From Deltaproteobacteria bacterium (GTDB lineage Bacteria > Acidobacteriota > Thermoanaerobaculia > Multivoradales > JAHZIX01): a DNA stretch of 50,903 nucleotides. The translations under genes and the position numbers were made by a program. Of the stretch, positions 17,202-25,527 are shown piece after piece (the stretch's first letter is position 1; each line of letters begins with the position of its first letter). The notes below the pieces were generated by a model, which searched no databases, was not told the origin of the DNA, and saw only the letters and a program-made list of their open reading frames with translations. Where the stretch lies: the NCBI GenBank assembly GCA_022601195.1, contig JAHZIX010000051.1, positions 1 through 50,903 on the forward strand, read 5' to 3'.

Positions 17202-18544
17202 GGTAAGCCTCCTGAGCCAGGCTGGTTGGCTTCTGCGGCAAGGCCTCGTGGCGAAATGATGCGGCGAGCCAAAAAGCTGAGGGCGAGACAGGAGAAGGTC
17301 ACTCGCAAAAGAGCGGCGGTCGCCGTTCCCACGATGCCGAAGTGAAGGGTCAGGGGGAGGAGGTAGAGCAGATAGAGGGGCGCCTCCAGAAGATGGAGCA
17401 AGGCGGTCGTTTTCGGCCTTCCGGCTGCCTGAAGGAGGTGAAACGATGGCTGTGCCAAGCCATGAACGACCGCGCTCACGGCGAAGATCTGAGCGACTCG
17501 GTAGCTGGCCTGGGCGAATTCTTCCCCGAGCCAAAGGGTTAGAGCAGGGCGAGCGAAGATCACCACCAGTGCCGCCAGCGGCAGCAGGGCTACCAAGAGG
17601 ATCTGTTGGCTCCGGTGGTAGAGGCGGCGAGCTTCTCCAGGAGCGGTGGCGAGGGTAGAGCTAAAGGCCGGGAAGAGGACCCCCATGAGAGCTGCAGGCA
17701 CGATGCCCAGCCGGCTGACGACTTCGAAAGGAGTCGCATAAAAGGCCACTGCAGCCACCGGCAAGAGAGCCGCGATGACGAAACGATCCAAGTAGAGCAG
17801 CAATGGGCTGACCAGGTTGCTGACGGTCATCCAACCACCGAGGTGAAGGGCTTGCAAGCTGAGGGAGCGGTTCCAGGAGGTCCATTGAGGGAGGCGAGGT
17901 AGCCAATGGCGACAGCTGAAGAGATAAGCGACGAATCCGACGATGCGGGCGACGACCAATACCGCCAGCACCGCTGCGAGGCGGGAGGAGTAGGGAAGCA
18001 CGATCAGGGGGCCCGCGAAAGCTAGCACTCCCATGGGGATTCGAATGGCGGTGATGCGGGCGAATTTCTGGTGAGCTTCCAGGAGCCCTCTGAGGCCGGT
18101 GCTAGGGAGAACCACCGGCAGAGAGAGGGCGAGAATTCTCAGTCCTTCGCGGGTCTCCTGGTGCAGGTGAGAAGGAAGGCTCAAGCCTCGGGTGGCGATC
18201 CAAGGCGCCGCTCCATAGAGCAGGGCGCCGGTTCCCAGGCCGAGAAGAACCAGCCAAGTGAGGCTGCTGGAGATCAGTCCCGGCAACTCTTGCTCGTCCC
18301 GGGACCCGATCCGCTCCGCTACCAATTTGGTCAACGCGCGACCCAGACCGAGGTCGAAGACTCCAAAATAGCTCACCAGAGCCCAGGCCAGGGTGAGAAC
18401 GCCAAAGCGGTCCTGGCCGAGAGCGCGCAGCAGGATAGGCACAGCTACCAGGGCTGCGCAGAGAGGCAGGCCGAGGCCAGCCAGATTGAGCAGGGCGTTG
18501 CGTTTCCACAGGCCCCCCGGTAACGGGTGTGGTTCCTGCTGCAT
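17198..18544 (-). CDS. Wzx-like polysaccharide flippase (MATE/MOP superfamily)
   Basis: This 448-aa protein is hydrophobic throughout, with about 12 predicted membrane helices. The start LLNLAGLGLPLCAALVAVPI and FGVLTLAWALVSYFGVFDLG match O-antigen or teichoic-acid flippases of the MOP superfamily. It would move lipid-linked sugar units across the inner membrane. The start is ATG 18544. The 3' end overlaps the pyruvyl transferase gene by 4 bp, and a GT2 gene lies just beyond, consistent with a small glycan assembly locus. No polymerase (Wzy) gene is visible nearby. Confidence 0.87.
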   Translation of the reverse strand: MQQEPHPLPGGLWKRNALLNLAGLGLPLCAALVAVPILLRALGQDRFGVLTLAWALVSYFGVFDLGLGRALTKLVAERIGSRDEQELPGLISSSLTWLVLLGLGTGALLYGAAPWIATRGLSLPSHLHQETREGLRILALSLPVVLPSTGLRGLLEAHQKFARITAIRIPMGVLAFAGPLIVLPYSSRLAAVLAVLVVARIVGFVAYLFSCRHWLPRLPQWTSWNRSLSLQALHLGGWMTVSNLVSPLLLYLDRFVIAALLPVAAVAFYATPFEVVSRLGIVPAALMGVLFPAFSSTLATAPGEARRLYHRSQQILLVALLPLAALVVIFARPALTLWLGEEFAQASYRVAQIFAVSAVVHGLAQPSFHLLQAAGRPKTTALLHLLEAPLYLLYLLPLTLHFGIVGTATAALLRVTFSCLALSFLARRIISPRGLAAEANQPGSGGLP

Positions 18545-18666
18545 GAAGGCAGGATTGTACGCTACCTGGCCGAGAGGGGCACGGAGGGGAGAGGCCCTAG
18601 CCTTTCCTTGGCATCAGCGGGTCGGGCCACCCCTCTCGATTGCAAATAGGGGGTAGAAATAGGTTC

Positions 18667-18876
18667 CTAGGCGGCTCGCACCCGTGACATTTGGCTCGTT
18701 TTGGGCATCAACATCCACAGGACGATATAGACCAGCGCTCCGGGAAACCCGGCGGATAGAACCGAGACCAGGAAATAGGCGACTCGAACCAGGGTCGGGT
18801 TCCAATCCAGCCATTCGGCGATTCCACCGCAGACACCGCCGAGGACTCTGTTGTTGCGGGATCGATGAAGGGACAT
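18667..18876 (-). CDS. PspC-domain small membrane protein
   Basis: This 69-aa protein is almost entirely a PspC domain: NNRVLGGVCGGIAEWL, the WNPTLVRVAYFL turn, then a hydrophobic helix ending in VLWMLMPK. In Enterobacteria PspC is a membrane sensor of envelope stress; stand-alone PspC proteins in other phyla are mostly uncharacterised. The start is ATG 18876. It is a single-gene unit, head to head with the M50B-like peptidase gene on the plus strand, and the roughly 120-bp gap should hold both promoters. Confidence 0.9.
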   Translation of the reverse strand: MSLHRSRNNRVLGGVCGGIAEWLDWNPTLVRVAYFLVSVLSAGFPGALVYIVLWMLMPKTSQMSRVRAA

Positions 18877-18997
18877 GCTTTACTCCTTTGCTGAGCCGGT
18901 CCATCCGGTTCACTAGGCCCTACGGTTGTCAGTGCCTTTTTGTTCCATCGGCAAGGCTCGACGACTGCAGTTGGCTGCCTGAGGGTACAATCTGACC

Positions 18998-19705
18998 ATG
19001 AGTCAATCACCCGTTGGGAAAACGGTTTTGGCTGCCGCTCTGGTGGCCGCCCTGCTGGAGTGGGTTCCCTGGCTCCATTGGCCAGCCTATCCTTTTCGCT
19101 TGTTGCTGACCCTGGTTCACGAGTTGAGCCACGGTGTGATGGCGCTGGTGACCGGCGGCCATTTCCGGAACTTCGTAGTCTTCGCGGACGGCTCCGGCCT
19201 TGCCTACACGGCCGGGGGCTGGCGCTGGGCAGTGATCGCAGCTGGTTACCTGGGCGCTGCCGCCTTCGGTGCTGTCTTGATCCTATTGGGGCGCCACCCC
19301 CGCTCCAGTCGATGGGCCTTGGGAGTGGTGGGAGTGTCCATGGTGCTCCTATCGCTTCGCTACGGCGTTCCCAGTCTGTTGACCGAGCACGTCCTGGCCG
19401 GCCTGCTGGCCTTGGTCACCGGATGTTTGCTCGGGGGAGCACTGCTCTGGGTCGCGCTGAAGGCCGGCGGTATGGCGACAGTCTTTACTCTCCACCTGGT
19501 GGCTTTCATGGGAGCCATCACCGCCACTCAGGATCTTCTGACTCTGATCGGTTTGTCTTCTCATGCCACGGTCTTGGCCACGGACGCTCGTTCCATGGCA
19601 GATCTCACGGGCTTGCCGGCAATGTTCTGGGCGATTTTGTGGGCCTTCTTCTCAGCCCTGGTGATGGTTCTAGCAGCACGTTTTGCCTGGCGCTCGCGGC
19701 GGTAA
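18998..19705 (+). CDS. M50B-like membrane metalloprotease
   Basis: This 235-aa protein has about six membrane segments. A zinc-binding HELSH motif (H41-H45) lies at the end of the second hydrophobic stretch, followed by GxGLAYT and GYLGAAAFG, as in the M50B-like peptidase family found in actinobacteria and others. Such proteins are predicted intramembrane proteases, but substrates are unknown. The second zinc ligand region is not obvious. It lies opposite a PspC gene, which hints at an envelope-stress link, though that is inference. Confidence 0.78.
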   Translation: MSQSPVGKTVLAAALVAALLEWVPWLHWPAYPFRLLLTLVHELSHGVMALVTGGHFRNFVVFADGSGLAYTAGGWRWAVIAAGYLGAAAFGAVLILLGRHPRSSRWALGVVGVSMVLLSLRYGVPSLLTEHVLAGLLALVTGCLLGGALLWVALKAGGMATVFTLHLVAFMGAITATQDLLTLIGLSSHATVLATDARSMADLTGLPAMFWAILWAFFSALVMVLAARFAWRSRR

Positions 19706-20033
19706 GCCGTTCCTGGCTCCCTTCATTCGAAATTGATCTCTCGATATACCTCGGCGGGCATTTCAGAATTCAAGTGTCGATAGCTGAATGTTCTATTTAC
19801 ATTAAAGCTTTCTATTCTTTTCCTGGATCGCGCAGATGCGACTTTTTCTATGGTTAGTCGGGCCTTCGATCTTGTAGGTCGATGACACATTTCTCGAGAG
19901 TTGTGGAACCAGGGCTGAGGCCCAAAAAAATGTTTCCGGGTGGCTGGTTTTCTGATCCTGGAGAGGCGCTCGCGTTATAACATCTAGGGGTGGTGGGGGA
20001 GGATCTTCCATTTTTTATTGAGAGGCCAACAGC
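19706..20033. other. Intergenic region, 328 bp, upstream of clpS
   Basis: This stretch is AT-richer than its surroundings, with several short T- and A-tracts around 19790-19860. It contains no credible gene. It must carry the clpS-clpA promoter; a weak candidate is listed separately. Confidence 0.5.
19952..19981 (+). promoter_or_regulatory. clpS: Possible promoter of clpS-clpA
   Basis: A TATAAC hexamer (19976-19981) resembles a -10 box. The hexamer CTGATC at 19952-19957, 18 bp upstream, matches the -35 consensus at only three positions, so this is a weak call. An A-run lies just upstream (19923-19930). It would give a leader of about 45 nt before the TTG start. Confidence 0.25.
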
Positions 20034-20357
20034 TTGAGTGATAGTAGCTCCCAACTACCAGATCACGGCGAACAGATCGCTACCCGTGAGCGAACGGTCA
20101 CGAAACGTCCACGGCGATATCGAGTCGTACTGCACAACGACGATTTCACCAGTATGGAGTTCGTAATACACGTTCTCAAGGAGTATTTCCATCGATCAGA
20201 CTCTGAGGCAAATCGCATCATGCTAGAGGTTCACCACAAGGGGGCTGGGACCGCAGGAATCTATACCTATGACGTCGCCGAGACGAAGGTGGCACAGGTA
20301 ACCAGTGAGGCGCGTGAAAATGGAATGCCCCTCATGCTGAGTGTGGAGGCCGAGTGA
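20034..20357 (+). CDS. clpS: ATP-dependent Clp protease adaptor ClpS
   Basis: ClpS binds N-degron substrates and delivers them to ClpAP. The 107-aa product has the conserved core YRVVLHNDDFTSMEFVIHVL, with the Asn-Asp pair and Met that line the N-degron pocket, and MLEVHHKG with the pocket His. The first 25 residues are a flexible N-terminal extension, as expected. There is no ATG before the core; TTG 20034, with GAGAGG about 8 nt upstream, is the best start. The stop overlaps the clpA start as GTGA. Confidence 0.94.
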   Translation: MSDSSSQLPDHGEQIATRERTVTKRPRRYRVVLHNDDFTSMEFVIHVLKEYFHRSDSEANRIMLEVHHKGAGTAGIYTYDVAETKVAQVTSEARENGMPLMLSVEAE

Positions 20358-22600
20358 AAATTTCCGCGGACCTACAAGTTTCTTTATCCCTGGCCCTTGC
20401 GGAAGCGAGTCATCGTGGTCATGAGTTCTCGGGCCTCGAGCACCTGCTCTACGCCCTGACGCTGGAGACTGGAACCGCTCGGGTTCTCCACCATGCGGGA
20501 GCTGATCTAAAGACACTGAAGCAGAGGCTCGAAACCTTCTTGGACGAGGAATGTGAAAGCCTACCGGAGGAGGCTCGCACCGACCCTCGCCCCACCTTGG
20601 GTTTTCAACGAGCGGTGGCTCGGGCGGCAGCTCAGATGGATGGGGCGGGCAAGGAGGAAGTCCAGGGATTCAATGTTCTGGTTTCCATGTTCGACGAGCC
20701 CGAAAGCTTCGCGGTCTTTTTCCTCCAGGAGCAAGGGGTCAGCCGCCTGGACGTGGTCAGCTATATCGCCCACGGAGTCTCCCGGGTCGATCCGGCAGCT
20801 CCGGGTCTGCCGGTGGGGTCCGAGCCCGATGGACCGGAAGAGGCCCCGTCGTCTCCCCTAGGCAATCCCCTGGAATCGTTTACCCAAGATTTGGTGGCCT
20901 TGGCCGAGGCGGGACGCATCGACCCCCTGATCGGCCGTAAGGGTGAAATCCAGCGCACCTTGCACATCCTGGTGCGTCGGCGGAAGAACAACCCGATTTT
21001 CGTAGGCGATCCTGGAGTGGGAAAGACAGCTTTGGTGGAAGGACTAGCTCTCGAGCTGGCCGCCGACCGGGTTCCGGAGACCTTGAAGCAGGCCAGCTTG
21101 CATCGTCTCGACTTGGGAGCGCTCTTGGCGGGCACTCGCTACCGGGGAGACTTCGAGAATCGTCTGAAGGCGGTTCTCAAAGCTTTGGAAGAGCTGCCCA
21201 AGCCCATCCTGTTCATCGATGAGATTCACACGGTCATCGGTGCTGGCGCCGCCGGGAACAGCACCTTGGATGCCTCGAACTTGCTCAAGCCGGCTCTTGC
21301 GGACGGCAGCCTCCGGGTCATCGGTGCCACCACCTGGACCGAATTTCGGCAAGTCTTCGAACGGGACAACGCCCTGGCACGGCGCTTCCAGAAAGTTGAA
21401 GTGGCAGAGCCTAGCCAAGAGGAGACAGTCAAGATCCTCCAAGGCTTGAGGAAGCGCTACGAGGAGCATCACGGTGTTCGCTATACCCGAAAGGCGTTGG
21501 TGGCCGCAGCGGATCTCGCCGCTCGCTACCTCCGCGACCGCCGCCTCCCGGACAAGGCCATCGACCTCCTGGACGAGGCGGGCGCCGCCGCTCACCTAGC
21601 TGGTCGGAAACGAGTCACCGAGGGGGCCATTGAGAAGGTCCTCGCAACCATGGCCCAAATTCCTCCCCGCCGAATCCAGGGAGGCGACCTGGAGCGGTTG
21701 AGAAATCTTGCTACGGAGCTCCAAGGAGTTGTTTTTGGCCAGGATGCGGCCCTCGACCAACTGGCCGCCGCGGTCCGGGTCGCCAGGGCTGGGTTGAGGC
21801 AGCCGGAAAAGCCAGTGGGCGCATTTCTTCTCACCGGGCCTACGGGAGTTGGCAAGACGGAAACCGCTCGGCAGCTAGCGGAGATTCTCGGAATCGCTTT
21901 CCTGCGCTTCGATATGAGCGAGTACATGGAGCGTCACAGTGTCTCCCGCTTGGTGGGGGCGCCCCCGGGCTACGTCGGTTTCGACCAGGGCGGTTTGCTG
22001 ACAGAGGCGGTGAGCAAGAGTCCCTATGCGGTACTCCTACTCGACGAGATCGAGAAGGCTCATCCGGATGTCTTCAACATGCTCTTGCAGATCATGGACC
22101 ATGGCACGCTCACCGACAGCAATGGCAAGAAGGCTGACTTCCGCCATGTGATCTTGCTCATGAGCAGCAATGTCGGAGCCCGCGAGTTGTCTGGCCGATC
22201 GGTCGGCTACGACGATACCCCCGGCCTGGGGCAAGACCAAAGGGCCTTCGAGCGTCTGTTCAGCCCCGAATTCAGAAATCGTCTCGACGCCCGAATTTCT
22301 TTCGGCCCTCTGAGCCCGGAAGTGATGGAGCAAATCGTCGAAAAATTCCTCGACGAGCTCCGAGAGCAGCTAAAAAGCAAGGGAGTCCGGCTGCTGGTCA
22401 GCGCCAAGGCTCGGGCCTGGTTGGCGGAAGAAGGTCATGACTCCGCCTTCGGTGCCCGGCCTCTAACCCGGGTGATTGACGACGTCCTCAAGGTGCCCCT
22501 GACCGACGAGATCCTATTTGGAGCCCTATCTCGAGGCGGCACGTGCCGGGTCGAAGTCAGATCAGGGAAAATCTCGTTGCGATTCAAAGCGGGGGCCTAA
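20354..22600 (+). CDS. clpA: ATP-dependent Clp protease ATP-binding subunit ClpA
   Basis: ClpA is the unfoldase that feeds proteins to ClpP. The 748-aa product has the N-domain that docks ClpS (about 1-145), AAA module 1 with Walker A GDPGVGKT (about 218) and DEIHTVIGAG, and AAA module 2 with Walker A GPTGVGKT (about 495), DEIEKAHPDV and the YVGFDQGG pore loop. There is no coiled-coil M domain between the modules, which separates it from ClpB and ClpC. The GTG start overlaps the clpS stop by 4 bp, so adaptor and unfoldase are translationally coupled. clpP is not in the window. Confidence 0.96.
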   Translation: MKISADLQVSLSLALAEASHRGHEFSGLEHLLYALTLETGTARVLHHAGADLKTLKQRLETFLDEECESLPEEARTDPRPTLGFQRAVARAAAQMDGAGKEEVQGFNVLVSMFDEPESFAVFFLQEQGVSRLDVVSYIAHGVSRVDPAAPGLPVGSEPDGPEEAPSSPLGNPLESFTQDLVALAEAGRIDPLIGRKGEIQRTLHILVRRRKNNPIFVGDPGVGKTALVEGLALELAADRVPETLKQASLHRLDLGALLAGTRYRGDFENRLKAVLKALEELPKPILFIDEIHTVIGAGAAGNSTLDASNLLKPALADGSLRVIGATTWTEFRQVFERDNALARRFQKVEVAEPSQEETVKILQGLRKRYEEHHGVRYTRKALVAAADLAARYLRDRRLPDKAIDLLDEAGAAAHLAGRKRVTEGAIEKVLATMAQIPPRRIQGGDLERLRNLATELQGVVFGQDAALDQLAAAVRVARAGLRQPEKPVGAFLLTGPTGVGKTETARQLAEILGIAFLRFDMSEYMERHSVSRLVGAPPGYVGFDQGGLLTEAVSKSPYAVLLLDEIEKAHPDVFNMLLQIMDHGTLTDSNGKKADFRHVILLMSSNVGARELSGRSVGYDDTPGLGQDQRAFERLFSPEFRNRLDARISFGPLSPEVMEQIVEKFLDELREQLKSKGVRLLVSAKARAWLAEEGHDSAFGARPLTRVIDDVLKVPLTDEILFGALSRGGTCRVEVRSGKISLRFKAGA

Positions 22601-23007
22601 GCTCCGGCTTTGAAGCGGCGGCTGACAACCAAGGCCAGCGAATCAGCGCCAGCGAAGCAGTGCCAGCGAAGCAGTGCCATCGAATTGGCGCCAGCGAACG
22701 GTCCCAAGGAAACAGCGCGAGGGAATCAACGCCGGAGGATGGCCAACGAGCTTCGACCTTGGTTCTTGTAGGCCCAAGTTCTTGGAGACTCTAGTTTTTC
22801 GAGAGAGGACTAGCCCAACCTAGGGAAGGGAGAGGAGCAATCCTAGGCTGCCTGATGTATGATTGGAGCAGCGAACGCAGCCTTTCGAGAACGAGGGATC
22901 AGGGCTTGGCGGTTTCGAGTAGATGACTCGTCGCGGCGGCGATCAGCTCGAGGCATTCGCGAAAAAAATCATTCGCAAGACAGCGTAAGAGGGCTCCTTT
23001 GACCACC
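22601..23007. other. Intergenic region, 407 bp, with tandem repeat
   Basis: This lies between clpA and the AstE-like gene, both on plus. It holds the 14-bp degenerate tandem repeat at 22635-22732, described separately. The remaining bases show no gene and no clear terminator or promoter. Confidence 0.5.
22635..22732. repeat. Degenerate 14-bp tandem repeat, seven units
   Basis: Seven consecutive 14-bp units fill exactly 98 bp. Units 2 and 3 are identical (CCAGCGAAGCAGTG). Unit 1 differs by two bases, and units 4-7 diverge progressively while keeping a central GAA. The period is not a multiple of 3, so the array is non-coding. It lies 35 bp after the clpA stop. Confidence 0.9.
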
Positions 23008-24198
23008 ATGATTGCCGTCGAACCAGAGACGGAACGCGGGATCGATCGCGTAATTGGCAGCCTCCGAGGCGACCGGTCAGGGCCTACCCTGATCTGCATT
23101 GGTGGTCTCCACGGTAACGAACCGGCAGGCTCCAAAGCGCTGCAGCGGGTATTCGCCAAATTGGCGAACCGTGGCATCGAGATCAAGGGTGAGTTCCTGG
23201 GGCTCGTGGGGAACCGACAGGCTCTCGCTTCTGGCCATCGCTTCCTTTCCGGAGATCTCAATCGCCATTGGTTACCGCACCGCATCGAAGCTAGCCGAGC
23301 GGGAGAGCTCGCCTCGAGCAGCGTCGCCGAAGATCGGGAATTGGACGAGCTACGAGTGACTCTGGAGGAGTCTTTCGCTCGGGCCAGAGGAACCGTCTAC
23401 CTGTTAGATATTCACACTACCTCAGGAGATGCCGCTTCCTTTGCCGTCATGTCGGACACCTTGAGGAACCGGCGGTTTGCCATGCGATTTCCGGTGCCGG
23501 TCATCGTCGGGTTGGAAGAAGAGCTCGAAGGCACGGTGACGGAGTTTGTCGGTGGCCTCGGGCACGTGACGATCGGCTTTGAGGGGGGGCAGCACGACGA
23601 CCCGAAGTCCGTTGACCTCAGTGAGGCGGCGATTTGGATCGCATTGACCTCCTCGGGTGTGATCGATGCTGGGGAAACTCCCGAGCTGGAGGACAGCCTA
23701 GAGCTACTGCGGCGCCGCAGCCGAGGTTTGCCGCGAGTTTTCGAGGTGCGGTTTCGACATCCGGTGAAGCCGGAGGATGAATTCCGCATGGAGCCTGGAT
23801 TCCATAGCTTCGATCAGATTCGCCGGGGCCAGCTCTTGGCTCAGGACCGTCACGGGGAGCATCGGGCGAGAGAAAACGGGCGCATTCTCATGCCCCTCTA
23901 CCAATCCCAAGGGGAGGACGGCTATTTCGAGGTGCGGCACTTCAGCCCGTTCTGGCTCAAGATTTCGACCTTATTGCGTCGGGTCCGCCTCGACCGAGTC
24001 GTCCACTGGCTGCCTGGGGTAAACCGTCATCCAGATTCTCCGGACATGCTCATCATCAACCGCCGCATCGCCCGGTTTTACTCGCTACAGATATTTCATC
24101 TGTTGGGATTCCGCCGCCATCGCGGTGCCGGCAAAAAGCTCGTCATGACTCGCCAGCAGCGAGATTTTCCCCTCTCTAGCGATCCAACCTCTCTCTAA
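23008..24198 (+). CDS. Succinylglutamate desuccinylase/aspartoacylase family zinc deacylase
   Basis: This 396-aa protein is a carboxypeptidase-like zinc enzyme of the AstE/AspA group. The zinc ligands are in GGLHGNEPAG (His and Glu, about 32-41) and in LLDIHTTSGD (His); GDLNRHW supplies the conserved Arg-containing loop. AstE cleaves N-succinylglutamate and AspA N-acetylaspartate; this protein is longer than both, with an extra C-terminal region of about 100 residues, so its substrate is uncertain. ATG 23008 is chosen. The TTG at 22999 is in frame and better spaced from GAGGG, so the start may be 9 bp earlier. The 3' end runs into a tandem repeat. Confidence 0.8.
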   Translation: MIAVEPETERGIDRVIGSLRGDRSGPTLICIGGLHGNEPAGSKALQRVFAKLANRGIEIKGEFLGLVGNRQALASGHRFLSGDLNRHWLPHRIEASRAGELASSSVAEDRELDELRVTLEESFARARGTVYLLDIHTTSGDAASFAVMSDTLRNRRFAMRFPVPVIVGLEEELEGTVTEFVGGLGHVTIGFEGGQHDDPKSVDLSEAAIWIALTSSGVIDAGETPELEDSLELLRRRSRGLPRVFEVRFRHPVKPEDEFRMEPGFHSFDQIRRGQLLAQDRHGEHRARENGRILMPLYQSQGEDGYFEVRHFSPFWLKISTLLRRVRLDRVVHWLPGVNRHPDSPDMLIINRRIARFYSLQIFHLLGFRRHRGAGKKLVMTRQQRDFPLSSDPTSL

Positions 24199-24247
24199 CG
24201 TCCCGACCTCTCCCTAACAGCCCCGCGCCTCTTTCTAGCGACCCGGG
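24171..24247. repeat. Degenerate 17-21-bp tandem repeat, four units
   Basis: Four adjacent units begin with CCTCT and share a CTA(G/A)CG-like core: 24171-24187, 24188-24206, 24207-24227 and 24228-24247. The first unit and half of the second are the last codons and stop of the AstE-like gene; the rest is intergenic. Small length differences between units suggest slippage. Confidence 0.75.
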
Positions 24248-24314
24248 CATCGGCTCCTGTTGGACGACTCTTTCGTCTTCCACCTCCATTGGCCCTTCCA
24301 TTCGAGGTGCCGTG

Positions 24315-25106
24315 CTAGAGCTGGTCATAGACCTGCGGTCGGCGATCCGCCAAGAATCCAAATGTACTGCGGATCGTCGAGACCCTCTCTCGGTCCACCG
24401 GACCACCAAAGGAGGCGCTTTGCTGGGCTACCGAGGCGAGGGTCTCCCCCATAGGGTCCACGAGCGCTGAGCAGCCACTGTGGCTCAGACCGTCGACTTC
24501 TCCCACACGGTTCACTCCCAAAACGTAAGCTTGGTTCTCGATGGCTCGGGCTCGCAAAAGAGTCGACCAAGCGGCAATGCGGGGGTCCGGCCAGTTGGCG
24601 ATGACGACAAAGAGGTCGGTGCCTTGGGCGGCGGCCCGAAAGGGTTCTGGGAAGCGGAGGTCGTAGCAAATGAGTGGGGTGACCCGGACGCCGTGGACCT
24701 CCGCGGTACTCAGGCTCTGCCCGGGCTGATAGTGGTTTGACTCATCTCCCAGAGTGAAGGGGTGGAGTTTCTGGTAGTGAAGGCAAGCTTTCCCGTCGGG
24801 CTGATACAAGGAGCAGGAGTTGAAGGGCTTCCCGGTAGGATCGGTCGCAGCCTTGCCATAGCCCCCCAGTACCCAGACTCCCTGTCGCCGGGCCAAGTCT
24901 GACAATCCTGTCTGAATCGTTTGCCCGTATTCCGCTACTTTGGGTCCGTTCATGGAGAAGCCCGTGGCAAACATTTCCGGAAGCACCAACAGTTGCGCTC
25001 CGGAAGCCACTGCGCTGGCGGCTAAGGGCTCGACCCTGCGGAAGTTCTCGGAGGGGTTCTCCCAAGCGATGTCGAACTGAATACCTGCCACGTGAAGGGG
25101 GCTCAT
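24315..25106 (-). CDS. Carbon-nitrogen hydrolase (nitrilase superfamily), omega-amidase-like
   Basis: This 263-aa protein has the nitrilase catalytic triad in order: E44 (LPEMFATGF), K113 (YQKLHPF) and C147 (ICYDLRFPE). The FATGFS and HPF segments resemble YafV/Nit2-type omega-amidases, which release ammonia from alpha-ketoglutaramate or ketosuccinamate in metabolite repair. The exact substrate is inferred. ATG 25106 has AGGAG 9 nt upstream. The open frame reaches 25196, but the extra 30 residues are not family-like. It converges with the AstE-like gene across a tandem repeat. Confidence 0.87.
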   Translation of the reverse strand: MSPLHVAGIQFDIAWENPSENFRRVEPLAASAVASGAQLLVLPEMFATGFSMNGPKVAEYGQTIQTGLSDLARRQGVWVLGGYGKAATDPTGKPFNSCSLYQPDGKACLHYQKLHPFTLGDESNHYQPGQSLSTAEVHGVRVTPLICYDLRFPEPFRAAAQGTDLFVVIANWPDPRIAAWSTLLRARAIENQAYVLGVNRVGEVDGLSHSGCSALVDPMGETLASVAQQSASFGGPVDRERVSTIRSTFGFLADRRPQVYDQL

Positions 25107-25527
25107 GGTTGGGTTCTCCTCACAACCTGCGGTGAAACTCTCTCTGTCTCCCACCGGGCCTCGGGCTACAGCTCGTCGTTGAAGCGTCATCGGCAAGCCT
25201 CTGGCTCGGTCTCCGATTCTTCCCCTGAACCGGTCGATATTGGCTTCGTTGTCAGCAACGAGTGGCTTTCGCCGCAGGCCAGGAGGCGGCTATTTTTTGC
25301 CTTTGGCGGTTCTCCTGGAAAGTATAGCGCCTGTCGCTTTTGCGCGGCGCTTTTGTCCCAGGCATTGCGGGAAAACTGAATAAAAAGATCTATACATATT
25401 TATGAAATTATCGGGAAAGAAAGGAGAAGTGTCTCGTTTCGTCTTGCGTTGAACACTATGAAACCAAGGGAAAAGGGTGGGGAACTAGATCTCTGGCCTA
25501 TTGAGTCCAAGACTTTCGAGTTACTCT
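25107..25527. other. Intergenic region, 421 bp, divergent promoter region
   Basis: This separates the minus-strand nitrilase-family gene from the plus-strand TPR gene, so it should carry two promoters. A strongly AT-rich tract at about 25378-25412 includes TATACAT and is the likeliest promoter for the TPR gene, but no well-spaced -35 is visible. No gene is seen. Confidence 0.5.

Noticed and set aside
17202..17534. N-terminal extension of the pyruvyl transferase
   Set aside because: It overlaps the flippase gene. GTG 17201 has AGGAGG at ideal spacing and a GTGA overlap.
22601..22850. CRISPR array
   Set aside because: The 14-bp units are contiguous and have no spacers, and no cas genes are in the window.
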